A stretch of 10,535 nucleotides of DNA, taken from Nitrospira sp. GTDB taxonomy: Bacteria > Nitrospirota > Nitrospiria > Nitrospirales > Nitrospiraceae. Where the stretch lies: assembly GCA_024998705.1 (NCBI GenBank), contig JACOEF010000160.1:1-10535 (forward strand), given 5' to 3'. A program made the position numbers and the translations under genes. Positions 1 through 6,302 of this stretch are shown here, one piece after another (the first letter of the stretch is position 1; every line of letters starts with the position of its first letter). The notes below the pieces were generated by a model that was not told where the DNA came from, did no database searches, and saw nothing but the letters and a program-made list of their open reading frames with translations.

Positions 1-56
1 GATGGAGGGGAGATTGCCCACTCCCGCAGCGTCTCTCCCGGGATGTGCCTGAGTAG

Positions 57-872
57 TTAGTCAGGTCTTTCTGCCACCTCCGACACCCACCTGGTCTCGT
101 ATTGCGATAAGAACCGGCAGAGTTGCTCGAATTCGTGCATGTGGTCTGCGATGTCCATGCAGAGGGGATGGGCGGTGATGGTGGCAATCCCCCCGAGTTG
201 CTCGATCGTGTGAACTTGCTGCTCCACAGTTTCCCGCCATTCCTGAATCGTCCGTCGTCCGTGTGGCGCTGCAACGCCGCTGCACCTCTCCGCGTACTTG
301 CCGTGTAAGAGCTGCTCGTGATCGGGCAGGGTATTGATCGGGAGTGACAGCAGTTCCTGACTCACGCGTTCCACGGCTGTGGTGTGTTCCGTGATTCGAT
401 CCGAGACCAGTCGGATGCCGCAGGCTCCGAGCAGTTGGTAGGTACGGACATCGTAGCGGGAGGCATGGTTGCGCCAGACCGTGATCCGTTTCCCTGTGAC
501 GCTCTGGATGGCGGCGATCGTGCGCTCAATGTCCCGGCGTTGCATGGAGGCGGATCCCAGCGCCGATCCGCCCAGGGTTCGTGAGAGCCAATGCCGGACA
601 GATTGAAAGGCACAGAAGGTGTGCCCGCCGAGCTCGGTGTTGGCTTGTCTGCCCAGGTTGCCCACCCCGCTCCGTTCTTCGACACAGGCCTTCCCGGTGA
701 TGAACATCGTGACCTTTACGTGATGTCGAGCGGCGATCTCGCAGTACCGCAGTGCCAACTGCACTTCGGTGTTTCGGGCATATCGTCTGTCGACGTTGCG
801 ATAGGATCGATGGCGCACGTTGCCGGTCAGGCAGACCATAGCGATTCCGATGGATAGAGTGCTTGCCGGCAT
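57..872 (-). CDS. NodB-like polysaccharide deacetylase family protein with degenerate motifs
   Basis: This 271-residue protein resembles NodB-fold carbohydrate esterases, which remove acyl groups from polysaccharides using a metal held by an Asp and two His. The regions appear in the expected order. A first strand ends in LTGNVRH (about residues 15-21), where the family has a catalytic/metal Asp pair such as TFDDG or a LTGDVHH-like form. ELGGHTF (about 80-86) sits at the metal-His motif, WRNHASRYD (about 133-141) at the third motif, and TAHPLCMDI (about 233-241) is a C-terminal His motif. The first Asp position reads Asn and the second motif keeps one His, so activity is uncertain. I chose the ATG at 872 because it sits just before the first strand. 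The frame stays open to a TTG at 944, and an ATG at 839 is also possible. None of these has a convincing Shine-Dalgarno except a weak GGA before 839. No signal peptide is evident. The fold call is fairly secure; the substrate is unknown. Confidence 0.7.
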   Translation of the reverse strand: MPASTLSIGIAMVCLTGNVRHRSYRNVDRRYARNTEVQLALRYCEIAARHHVKVTMFITGKACVEERSGVGNLGRQANTELGGHTFCAFQSVRHWLSRTLGGSALGSASMQRRDIERTIAAIQSVTGKRITVWRNHASRYDVRTYQLLGACGIRLVSDRITEHTTAVERVSQELLSLPINTLPDHEQLLHGKYAERCSGVAAPHGRRTIQEWRETVEQQVHTIEQLGGIATITAHPLCMDIADHMHEFEQLCRFLSQYETRWVSEVAERPD

Positions 873-1011
873 GTGTGTTCTGCATCGGCAAGCGGATTGA
901 GATGGTGCTTCAGTAAGAGTAATCAGACTGTCCGGGGGAATCAAGATTTATGAAGTTGCGCGGCGGCTCGGGGAGTAGTGGGCTGACGGAAATAGGCGGC
1001 TACATCGCCAC

Positions 1012-1040
1012 TTGTCGCAGCTTGGAGCAAGGAGTAAATT
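1012..1040 (+). promoter_or_regulatory. Candidate sigma-70 promoter for the small secreted protein gene
   Basis: TTGTCG at 1012-1017 and TAAATT at 1035-1040 are separated by 17 bp, and each matches 4 of 6 consensus positions. Transcription would start near 1047, giving a leader of about 36 nt before the ATG at 1083. The call rests on sequence match and position alone. Confidence 0.35.
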
Positions 1041-1041
1041 A

Positions 1042-1053
1042 GAACATAGGTTC
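1042..1053. promoter_or_regulatory. GAAC-N4-GTTC inverted repeat, possible LexA-type operator
   Basis: GAAC at 1042-1045 and GTTC at 1050-1053 flank the spacer ATAG. The flanking A at 1041 and T at 1054 extend the symmetry to 5 bp arms. The form matches the SOS box known from Bacillus and actinobacteria (GAAC-N4-GTTC), although the last spacer base does not fit the usual pyrimidine. It would overlap the start site of the candidate promoter just upstream, a typical repressor position. One such box is expected by chance roughly once per 65 kb, so coincidence is possible. Confidence 0.3.
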
Positions 1054-1082
1054 TCCGCTGTATGATGAGGGTTGCAGTGAAC

Positions 1083-1478
1083 ATGAACAGACATCGAGCG
1101 ATTCGGTCGTGGCTCGTCGCAGGGATGTTGTTGCTCGCAGGGCAGGGTCTTGTGTCGGCCGAAGCGCCGTCGACCGAGACAGCGACTGGGAGTGAGATGC
1201 GTAGCCAATCATCGAACGCATGGTCCCACGCTCCGGTCATGAATGAGAGGCGCGTCGACATCTTTCGGCAGACGCCCACGTTGAGTGGTCGCCTGCAGGT
1301 CCGCGAACAGACCCTGATTCCCTATGTCGGCGCCGGGTTTGGTGGGGGATACGTGACGGAGCGGGATCGGGCGCTTGGTCCGGGGCCGGGACTTCCGCAG
1401 CAAAACCTCTTGGGCGACTCGTTGGGCAAGGGCATGATGCCGAACGAATTTCAGATGGGCATTCGCATTCCGTTTTAA
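1083..1478 (+). CDS. Small secreted/envelope protein of unknown function
   Basis: The product is 131 residues and I do not recognise its family. It starts with a clear Sec signal peptide: a basic n-region (MNRHRAIR), a hydrophobic core (WLVAGMLLLAG), and a likely signal peptidase I cleavage after VSA at residue 26. The mature part of about 105 residues is Ser/Thr-rich at first, then has a Gly-rich stretch with alternating hydrophobics (PYVGAGFGGGYV). It ends in QMGIRIPF, whose terminal Phe and hydrophobics at -3, -5 and -7 match the C-terminal beta-signal of outer-membrane proteins, although it is too short for a normal barrel. I chose the ATG at 1083 because the signal peptide begins there. 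In-frame ATGs at 1062 and 1065 lack a ribosome binding site, and a GTG at 1077 lies 5 nt from GAGGG (1067-1071). The gene is divergent from the deacetylase-like gene and convergent with the HAD gene, 25 bp away. Confidence 0.65.
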   Translation: MNRHRAIRSWLVAGMLLLAGQGLVSAEAPSTETATGSEMRSQSSNAWSHAPVMNERRVDIFRQTPTLSGRLQVREQTLIPYVGAGFGGGYVTERDRALGPGPGLPQQNLLGDSLGKGMMPNEFQMGIRIPF

Positions 1479-1503
1479 GTCCTGCCGGTTGTTTCGTGCC
1501 GTA

Positions 1504-2217
1504 TCAGTGTATCCCTTCCCTCTCATCGCGCGGCTCGAACATTCGACGGGCGAGATCTGCCGGTTCCACTCCGTCCAGGGTCGGAAGGACCAGGTGTGCC
1601 TCGACGAGTTGGGATGCCGGGTAGGTCGTCTCGATTGCGAGAACGCGCATGCCCGCCTTCAGGCCTGCGAGCACTCCTGCCCGAGAATCTTCGATCACCA
1701 GGCACTCGCTTGGCTTGAGCAACGGTGGCCGAGGTATGTGGGCGTTCAGCCGCTTGAGCGTGGATGTATAGATCGCCGGGTCCGGCTTGCCGAGGGCGCA
1801 GTCATCCGCGGACACGATCAACTCAAACGCCTGTTCGATGGTACTGCCGCTGAGTGCGGCAAGGATCTGTTCCCGTCGGCCGCCGGACGCGACCGCCAGC
1901 CGGTACGCTCCAAGCGCGCGCTGCACGAACCCGGTGATCCAGGGAAACAATGCCGGTTTGTGCAGGGCGGTATGTTCGCGGAACAAGCCGGCCTTTCGTT
2001 CGATAATCCCGGCCTGAATCGCGGGGTCGCAGTTCCCGTCCCGTGTTGTCAATAAGGCTGCCGTGCAGGTTCGTTCATCCATGCCCAGGTAGGTGCCGTA
2101 GTATTCCTCCTTACTCAGGCGGAGTCCCGCTTCTGCCAGCGCCTGCTGAAAGCAGTGCAGGTGGGGCGTTTCGTCATCGGCGATGACGCCATTGAAGTCG
2201 AAAATGATCGCGCGCAT
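1504..2217 (-). CDS. HAD-superfamily hydrolase, beta-phosphoglucomutase-like subfamily
   Basis: This 237-residue protein is a cytoplasmic haloacid dehalogenase-type phosphatase or phosphomutase with a full set of motifs. Motif I is FDFNGVIADDE with nucleophile D7. Motif II is AVASGG with S111. Motif III is LGKPDPAIY with K144. Motif IV is VIEDSRAG with E176 and D177. A helical cap fills about residues 15-85, which is the C1 cap arrangement of the beta-phosphoglucomutase/phosphoglycolate phosphatase group, and the length fits. The second acidic residue of motif I, usually Asp at nucleophile+2, is Asn (N9), so the acid/base step may differ. The ATG at 2217 is fixed by motif I. The sequence just upstream reads CCTCCT on the coding strand, so there is no Shine-Dalgarno. 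The gene is divergent from the antiporter. Sugar phosphate and phosphoglycolate are both plausible substrates and cannot be told apart by eye. Confidence 0.87.
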   Translation of the reverse strand: MRAIIFDFNGVIADDETPHLHCFQQALAEAGLRLSKEEYYGTYLGMDERTCTAALLTTRDGNCDPAIQAGIIERKAGLFREHTALHKPALFPWITGFVQRALGAYRLAVASGGRREQILAALSGSTIEQAFELIVSADDCALGKPDPAIYTSTLKRLNAHIPRPPLLKPSECLVIEDSRAGVLAGLKAGMRVLAIETTYPASQLVEAHLVLPTLDGVEPADLARRMFEPRDEREGIH

Positions 2218-2255
2218 AGGAGGACGTCTATTCTGATCCGCTCCACGGGTGCGTC

Positions 2256-2284
2256 ACTGTAGCCGACCGGTTTCCCCCGAACAA
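2256..2284 (-). promoter_or_regulatory. Candidate promoter for the HAD hydrolase gene
   Basis: On the minus strand, TTGTTC (2284-2279) and TACAGT (2261-2256) are 17 bp apart, matching 3 of 6 and 4 of 6 consensus positions. The -35 falls in the left arm of the perfect palindrome at 2271-2308. This is a weak call that gains interest from its mirror image on the plus strand. Confidence 0.25.
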
Positions 2285-2308
2285 GCGGTTCCGCTTGTTC
2301 GGGGGAGA
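2271..2308. repeat. Perfect palindrome/hairpin in the divergent HAD-antiporter region
   Basis: The arms at 2274-2288 and 2291-2305 are exact reverse complements of 15 bp (CCCCCGAACAAGCGG and its complement) around a central TT. The symmetry continues outward as T:A, T:G and T:A to 2271 and 2308. There is no T-run after it in either direction, so it is not a standard intrinsic terminator. It could be an operator, a 5' leader hairpin, or a REP-like dispersed palindrome. Confidence 0.85.
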
Positions 2309-2323
2309 GCCCTACGGTATGCT
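2295..2323 (+). promoter_or_regulatory. Candidate promoter for the Kef-type antiporter gene
   Basis: TTGTTC at 2295-2300 and TATGCT at 2318-2323 are 17 bp apart, matching 3 of 6 and 4 of 6 consensus positions. The -35 lies in the right arm of the first palindrome and the -10 in the left arm of the second. The predicted start near 2330 leaves a leader of about 50 nt. The call is weak on sequence match alone. Confidence 0.25.
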
Positions 2324-2348
2324 GCGCGTTCGGCACGCAGCATACCGT
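2314..2348. repeat. Second perfect inverted repeat in the divergent region
   Basis: ACGGTATGCTGCG (2314-2326) and its exact complement CGCAGCATACCGT (2336-2348) form a 13 bp stem around a 9 nt loop. The stem starts only 5 bp after the extended first palindrome. No T-tract follows. It covers an in-frame GTG at 2347 that could otherwise be read as the antiporter start, which favours the ATG at 2383. Confidence 0.8.
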
Positions 2349-2382
2349 GCGTGATCCATCCACAACCGGCCCCCGTGACACG

Positions 2383-4407
2383 ATGAGTGACTACGCAGTT
2401 CTCGGCGATCTCCTGGTGATTTATGCGGTGTCCACCGCGGTGGTCTTCGTGTTTCATCAATTTCGCCTGCCGTCGATCGCGGGGTTCCTCGTGGCTGGAG
2501 CGTTGATCGGCCCGCATGGGCTGCATTTGATCCCCGATGTCTCACAGGTGCAGGTCCTGGCTGAGATCGGGATCGTGTTGCTACTCTTTACGATCGGGAT
2601 GGAGTTTTCCTCTGCGCACTTTGCCGCGGCCCGGCGCATTCTCCTGATTGCCGCACCGGTGCAAACCGGGGGCGTTCTTCTCCTGGCGTCGCTCGGGGCG
2701 TTGGCGGTGGGCCTCTCATATCAACAGGGGATTTTTTGGGGTTTTCTCCTTTCATTAATCAGCACGGCTATCGTCCTGAAGGCACTCTCGGAGCAGGGTG
2801 AAAGTGATTCGTTTCACGGTCGCGCCACCGTGGCGATTCTCATCTTCCAGGATCTGGCCGTCGTTCCGATGATGCTCGTCACGCCGATCCTGGGCACTCC
2901 GAGCGGGAGTGCGATGGGGACGGTCCTGATGACGTTGGTCAAGGCGGCGGTCGTCGTCGGGTTGATTGTCGCGGCGGCCTGGTATCTCGTCCCGCGACTC
3001 CTGCGCCATATCGTCCGGAGTCGAAGCCGGGAGTTGTTTCTGCTTTCGATCATCGTGCTCTGTCTCGGTATTGCCTGGTTGACGTCACTGGGGGGGCTCT
3101 CGCTCGCGCTCGGTGCGTTTATCGCCGGATTGGTCATTTCGGAATCCGAATACAGCCATCAGGCGCTGGCCGAGGTCCTGCCGTTCCGTGACAGTTTCAA
3201 TAGCCTGTTTTTCGTATCGATCGGCGTGTTGATGGACTTGCGGGTGGTGCTGGCGCATCCCTTCATTGTGCTGGGTCTGTTGTTGGCCGTCATTATTGGA
3301 AAACTGATTACCGGGAGCGGTGCGATGGTAGCGGCTGGGGCTCCGCCCAGGTCGTCGGTGCTGGTCGGGGTGGCGCTCGCGCAGGTCGGCGAATTCAGTT
3401 TTATCCTGGCGCAACAGGGGCAGGATGCCGGTTTGTTCACCGGGGATCAGTATCAACTGGTTCTGGCGGTGTCGGTGCTGACCATGGTGGTGACGCCGTT
3501 CTTGATGCAATGGTCGCCCCATCTGGGGCGGCGAATCGAAGCGATGCAACGCGTCCGTGGCTGGATGCCGGCCCGCACCGCCGCTCATGTGGAACAAATG
3601 GAGAGTTCTCAGATTCGGATCAAGGACCATGTGATTATTGGGGGTTATGGGCTTAATGGTCGAAACCTCGCCCGCGTTTTGAGCGAAACGGAGATCCCGC
3701 ACGTAGCTCTCGATTTGGACGGCGAAACGGTGCGCCGCGAGGCGCGTCATGGCGTGCCGATCTACTACGGCGACGGGTCGAACGCCAACGTGCTTCGGCA
3801 TATGAAAATCGACGATGCCAAAGTGCTGGTCGTGGCATTGTCCGATCCGTTCACGGCCCGGAGAACGGTGAAAGTGGCCAAAGGATTGAATCCCAAGCTC
3901 CACGTGGTGGTGCGAACGCGATATTTGCGGGAACTGGAAGAGCTGCATCAGCTGGGTGCGGATGATGTGGTTCCGGAAGAGTTTGAGACGTCGATCGAAA
4001 TCTTTGCCCTGGTGCTGCGCACCTACAGCTTGCCGCAGGAATTTGTGGCGCGAAAAGCGGAGCAAATCCGGCGAGAAGGGTATGCGTTGCTGCGTCGCAG
4101 CGAAATGCCGGAGTTGGCGCATCATCTCCGCGGGGGCACGTTGACCGATGTCGAGGTAGAAACCTGCCGGATCGATGACGAGGCTCCGGCGGTGGGAAAG
4201 TCGTTGACGGAATTGTCGATTCGTCCGCGGACCGGAGCGTCGGTAATCGCCTGGACTCGCAGCCAGGTCACCCAGTCGAATCCGGCTGAAACCGTGCGGT
4301 TGCAAGCCGGAGACGTCGTCACGTTGCTCGGATCCCGCGACCAGATTCGTCGAGCCATGGCGCTCTTAAATGAGCCCAATCACGGCACGAGTCACCAGCT
4401 CAAGTAG
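2383..4407 (+). CDS. Kef-type monovalent cation:proton antiporter (CPA2) with RCK domains
   Basis: This 674-residue inner-membrane protein exchanges or exports K+ or Na+ against protons. The first 380 or so residues are strongly hydrophobic with many membrane spans and CPA2 signatures: GALIGPHGL near the N-terminus, FQDLAVVPM with the conserved Asp, GAFIAGLVISESEYSH, and ALAQVGEFSFILAQQG. A soluble TrkA-N (RCK_N) domain follows from about residue 414. Its dinucleotide-binding GYGLNG motif is at 421-426, with an acidic strand end (VALDLD) near 440. A TrkA-C (RCK_C) domain occupies about 586-670. The length and domain order fit KefB/KefC-like transporters, although those usually lack the TrkA-C part. 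I prefer the ATG at 2383 because the first membrane helix follows it directly; an upstream GTG at 2347 lies in a hairpin. Nucleotide binding to RCK domains gates such systems. No ancillary kefF/kefG-like gene is adjacent. The gene ends 9 bp from the convergent oxygenase gene. Confidence 0.93.
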   Translation: MSDYAVLGDLLVIYAVSTAVVFVFHQFRLPSIAGFLVAGALIGPHGLHLIPDVSQVQVLAEIGIVLLLFTIGMEFSSAHFAAARRILLIAAPVQTGGVLLLASLGALAVGLSYQQGIFWGFLLSLISTAIVLKALSEQGESDSFHGRATVAILIFQDLAVVPMMLVTPILGTPSGSAMGTVLMTLVKAAVVVGLIVAAAWYLVPRLLRHIVRSRSRELFLLSIIVLCLGIAWLTSLGGLSLALGAFIAGLVISESEYSHQALAEVLPFRDSFNSLFFVSIGVLMDLRVVLAHPFIVLGLLLAVIIGKLITGSGAMVAAGAPPRSSVLVGVALAQVGEFSFILAQQGQDAGLFTGDQYQLVLAVSVLTMVVTPFLMQWSPHLGRRIEAMQRVRGWMPARTAAHVEQMESSQIRIKDHVIIGGYGLNGRNLARVLSETEIPHVALDLDGETVRREARHGVPIYYGDGSNANVLRHMKIDDAKVLVVALSDPFTARRTVKVAKGLNPKLHVVVRTRYLRELEELHQLGADDVVPEEFETSIEIFALVLRTYSLPQEFVARKAEQIRREGYALLRRSEMPELAHHLRGGTLTDVEVETCRIDDEAPAVGKSLTELSIRPRTGASVIAWTRSQVTQSNPAETVRLQAGDVVTLLGSRDQIRRAMALLNEPNHGTSHQLK

Positions 4408-4416
4408 CGCTGTCGG

Positions 4417-5505
4417 CTAACTTCTCCAGCGAAGCGTCACGCGGTCTTTCAGCGGATGGTCTAAGGGACGTCCGGTTTGGATGGCTGTGAGATGGGCGGC
4501 CTTTAGTTTGTAGTACCACTTGGCGGGCGTATCGGCGTCATCGATCAGCATGAGCGACGGTTTGTATTTCAGTCCCACCGCTTGCCGCTCCATGGCTTGC
4601 TTGTCCTGCTTCATGAAGATGTTGGCGAAATAACGGAACAGGGGCTTGGCAAAGGGCAGCCAGGGGAGGATGTTCCAGGCGGCGGCAAAATCGATCCGGC
4701 ATTGCTGCTCGCCGATGGGCGTGACGGTGGCGCGCGAAGAGACGTACATCGAACCGCATTGCACAAACTCGAAGCGTTGGTTGGAGAGCACGAAGTCGAT
4801 GGTCGTCGTTAAGGGCCCGCCGTAGAGTCGGTTGAGGAGCTTATAGGGCCCGCTGTTCTTCGAGGGGGCATGTGGAACCATGCGGAACCCGTTGGGGATC
4901 GGCTCGAAGGTCTTGGCTTTGTCGTGCATGCTCGCTTTGATCCGCCACCAGGAACTCTGATGTACGAAGGGGCCGTGGGCCGGGTCCATGAGGCCGACGA
5001 TGCCGTCGTCGATCGTGCAGTCTAAAATCGTCGAGATCTGGATCATGCGATAGGGCTCGGACGGCAACGGGAGGCGTGGGAGTGCCGGAACCGGTTGTTT
5101 CGGCTGCTGTGGATCGGGGAGAAACACCCAGATGTACCCATCCTGATCCTGGCAGGGATAGGACGTGATGCCGATCTTGTCGGGTTGTAGCGGGGATCCT
5201 TCCACGAGTGCCGGAATATGGCGGCAGCGGCCGCAGGTGTCGAACTGCCATCCGTGATAGGCGCATTCGACGCGCTCTCCGTCAAAGTGCCCGAACGAGA
5301 GCGGCATGCCGCGATGTGGGCAAATATCTCGCATCGCCGCCACCTTGCCCTGTTTGTCGCGGCAGATGAGAATCGGGTGTCCTAACATCACGTGCGGTTG
5401 CATCTGGCCGACAGCCAGAGATGTACTTGTGCTGGCTGGGTACCAGAAACCGAAGAGCGGGGCGCTCTTTGCCGGTTTGAGTTCGGTGATGAGGTCTGTG
5501 CTCAT
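4417..5505 (-). CDS. Rieske [2Fe-2S] non-heme iron oxygenase (ring-hydroxylating alpha-subunit type)
   Basis: The 362-residue protein has the two-domain layout of Rieske oxygenases. The N-terminal Rieske cluster motif is CPHRG (C62, H64) and CAYHGW (C81, H84), a C-x-H...C-x2-H with the usual spacing. In the C-terminal catalytic domain, DPAHGPFVH supplies the mononuclear iron ligands H177 and H182 and the bridging acid D174. Such enzymes insert oxygen into or demethylate aromatic or terpenoid-like substrates, using electrons from a separate reductase or ferredoxin. No reductase gene is adjacent, so the donor must lie elsewhere. The arrangement resembles single-component alpha subunits such as the vanillate demethylase/pheophorbide oxygenase type; the substrate cannot be read from the sequence. 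No signal peptide is seen. The gene has its own near-consensus promoter, divergent from dsrE2-tusA, but a poor Shine-Dalgarno. Confidence 0.92.
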   Translation of the reverse strand: MSTDLITELKPAKSAPLFGFWYPASTSTSLAVGQMQPHVMLGHPILICRDKQGKVAAMRDICPHRGMPLSFGHFDGERVECAYHGWQFDTCGRCRHIPALVEGSPLQPDKIGITSYPCQDQDGYIWVFLPDPQQPKQPVPALPRLPLPSEPYRMIQISTILDCTIDDGIVGLMDPAHGPFVHQSSWWRIKASMHDKAKTFEPIPNGFRMVPHAPSKNSGPYKLLNRLYGGPLTTTIDFVLSNQRFEFVQCGSMYVSSRATVTPIGEQQCRIDFAAAWNILPWLPFAKPLFRYFANIFMKQDKQAMERQAVGLKYKPSLMLIDDADTPAKWYYKLKAAHLTAIQTGRPLDHPLKDRVTLRWRS

Positions 5506-5561
5506 AGGTACGGCAGTGGCCAGATTTGTCTCGCTGAGGGAGATCGTTTGTCGCCGAATGG

Positions 5562-5590
5562 ACTATAACGGCGGGCTCGCAGCAGGTCAA
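5562..5590 (-). promoter_or_regulatory. Sigma-70 promoter of the Rieske oxygenase gene
   Basis: On the minus strand, TTGACC (5590-5585) and TATAGT (5567-5562) are separated by 17 bp. Each matches 5 of 6 consensus positions. Transcription would start near 5555, about 50 nt before the ATG at 5505. Confidence 0.65.
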
Positions 5591-5626
5591 GCAACCGGCG
5601 GCATAGGTCGAAGGCTGCAGACGGCA

Positions 5627-5638
5627 CGATCCGGATCG
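5627..5638. promoter_or_regulatory. 12 bp perfect palindrome between divergent promoters
   Basis: CGATCCGGATCG is its own reverse complement. It lies about 36 bp from the -35 of the oxygenase promoter and 28 bp from the -35 of the dsrE2 promoter. A dimeric regulator could bind here and act on both genes. No other evidence supports this, and such a GATC-rich palindrome may be accidental. Confidence 0.3.
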
Positions 5639-5666
5639 CCAACTCCCGCTTCTGACCACCCATTTC

Positions 5667-5696
5667 TTGACAAGAAAAAGAAGCGCAGACTATAGT
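5667..5696 (+). promoter_or_regulatory. Sigma-70 promoter of the dsrE2-tusA unit
   Basis: A perfect -35 TTGACA (5667-5672) and a -10 TATAGT (5691-5696, 5 of 6) are separated by 18 bp. Transcription would start near 5703, giving a leader of about 48 nt to the ATG at 5751. A TTG at 5667 that opens the longer reading frame is part of this -35, so it is not a start codon. Confidence 0.75.
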
Positions 5697-5750
5697 CAAT
5701 TTCCATCGCAGGCAACTCCCTATCCCTACTCCGAGAGACGAGGTGCCCTC

Positions 5751-6281
5751 ATGACAACCGCACAAATCGAGCCGACGGCTGCGCTGTCGGAACTCCGCGA
5801 GTCGAAGGCGGATCGAGTCACGATCGTGCTTCTCAGCGGAGACCTCGATAAGGCCATGGCCGCCTTTATCATCGCCACCGGTGCAGCAGCCATGGGGATG
5901 CAGGTGACGATGTTTTTCACGTTCTGGGGCCTCAATACGATCAGGAAGAAAGGTGCGAGTAGTTCAGCGTCTGACTTGCTGCGTCGTATGTTCGGGTTCC
6001 TCAACAAGGGTGGAGCCGACACGTTGCCCCTCTCGCGTTTTCATTTCTGGGGGTTGGGCACGAAGATGATGCAGGTGGTGATGAAGCAGAATCGTATGCC
6101 GGGCGTGCCGGAGCTGATGCAGATGGCGCTGGACCTGGATGTTCGCTTCATTGCCTGCACGACGTCCATGGGATTGATGGGCATTACGAAAGAGACGTTG
6201 ATCGACGGAATCGACCAATTCGCCGGAGTGACCACCTATTTGGCCGAAGCCAAGCAGGGCAGTGTCAATCTGTTCATATAA
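5751..6281 (+). CDS. DsrE/DsrF-like family protein (DsrE2 type)
   Basis: This 176-residue protein belongs to the DsrE/F-like fold used for carrying sulfur as a cysteine persulfide. A beta strand (VTIVLLSGDLDKAMAAF, residues 23-39) opens the domain. It is followed by a helix rich in small residues and the strand QVTMFFTFWGL typical of the DsrE2 subgroup. Near the C-terminus FIACTTSMGLMGI carries the single cysteine, C136, the likely persulfide site. DsrE2 proteins are commonly encoded beside TusA and rhodanese in sulfur-oxidising and other bacteria. Here tusA follows after 21 bp, supporting transfer of sulfane sulfur between the two. A short hydrophobic patch may give membrane association, but no signal peptide is seen. 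The ATG at 5751 is preceded by GAGG at a workable distance and sits about 48 nt downstream of a strong promoter. The exact pathway (sulfur trafficking, tRNA thiolation, persulfide control) is not shown here. Confidence 0.87.
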   Translation: MTTAQIEPTAALSELRESKADRVTIVLLSGDLDKAMAAFIIATGAAAMGMQVTMFFTFWGLNTIRKKGASSSASDLLRRMFGFLNKGGADTLPLSRFHFWGLGTKMMQVVMKQNRMPGVPELMQMALDLDVRFIACTTSMGLMGITKETLIDGIDQFAGVTTYLAEAKQGSVNLFI

Positions 6282-6302
6282 GCAAGGGGCTGAGGGGGCG
6301 GC

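Noticed and set aside
8..40. Short GGGAGA/TCTCCC inverted repeat downstream of the deacetylase-like gene
   Set aside because: The arms are 6 bp with a long loop and there is no T-run in the minus-strand direction, so it is not a supportable terminator.
1061..1066. TATGAT as a -10 element for the small secreted protein gene
   Set aside because: Transcription would begin about 10 nt before the start codon with no -35 at a proper distance.
1489..2055. 188-codon open frame on the plus strand opposite the HAD gene
   Set aside because: It is a shadow of the HAD hydrolase, which has all four motifs; the product is low in hydrophobic pattern and shows no domain.
2215..2226. AGGAGG beside the HAD start codon as a Shine-Dalgarno
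   Set aside because: It is on the plus strand; the coding (minus) strand reads CCTCCT there, and no plus-strand start codon follows at a suitable distance.
3085..4305. Long open frame (406 codons) on the minus strand inside the antiporter gene
   Set aside because: It is fully antisense to a well-supported transporter, has a His/Arg/Gln-rich composition with no recognisable domain, and is explained by codon bias of the sense gene.
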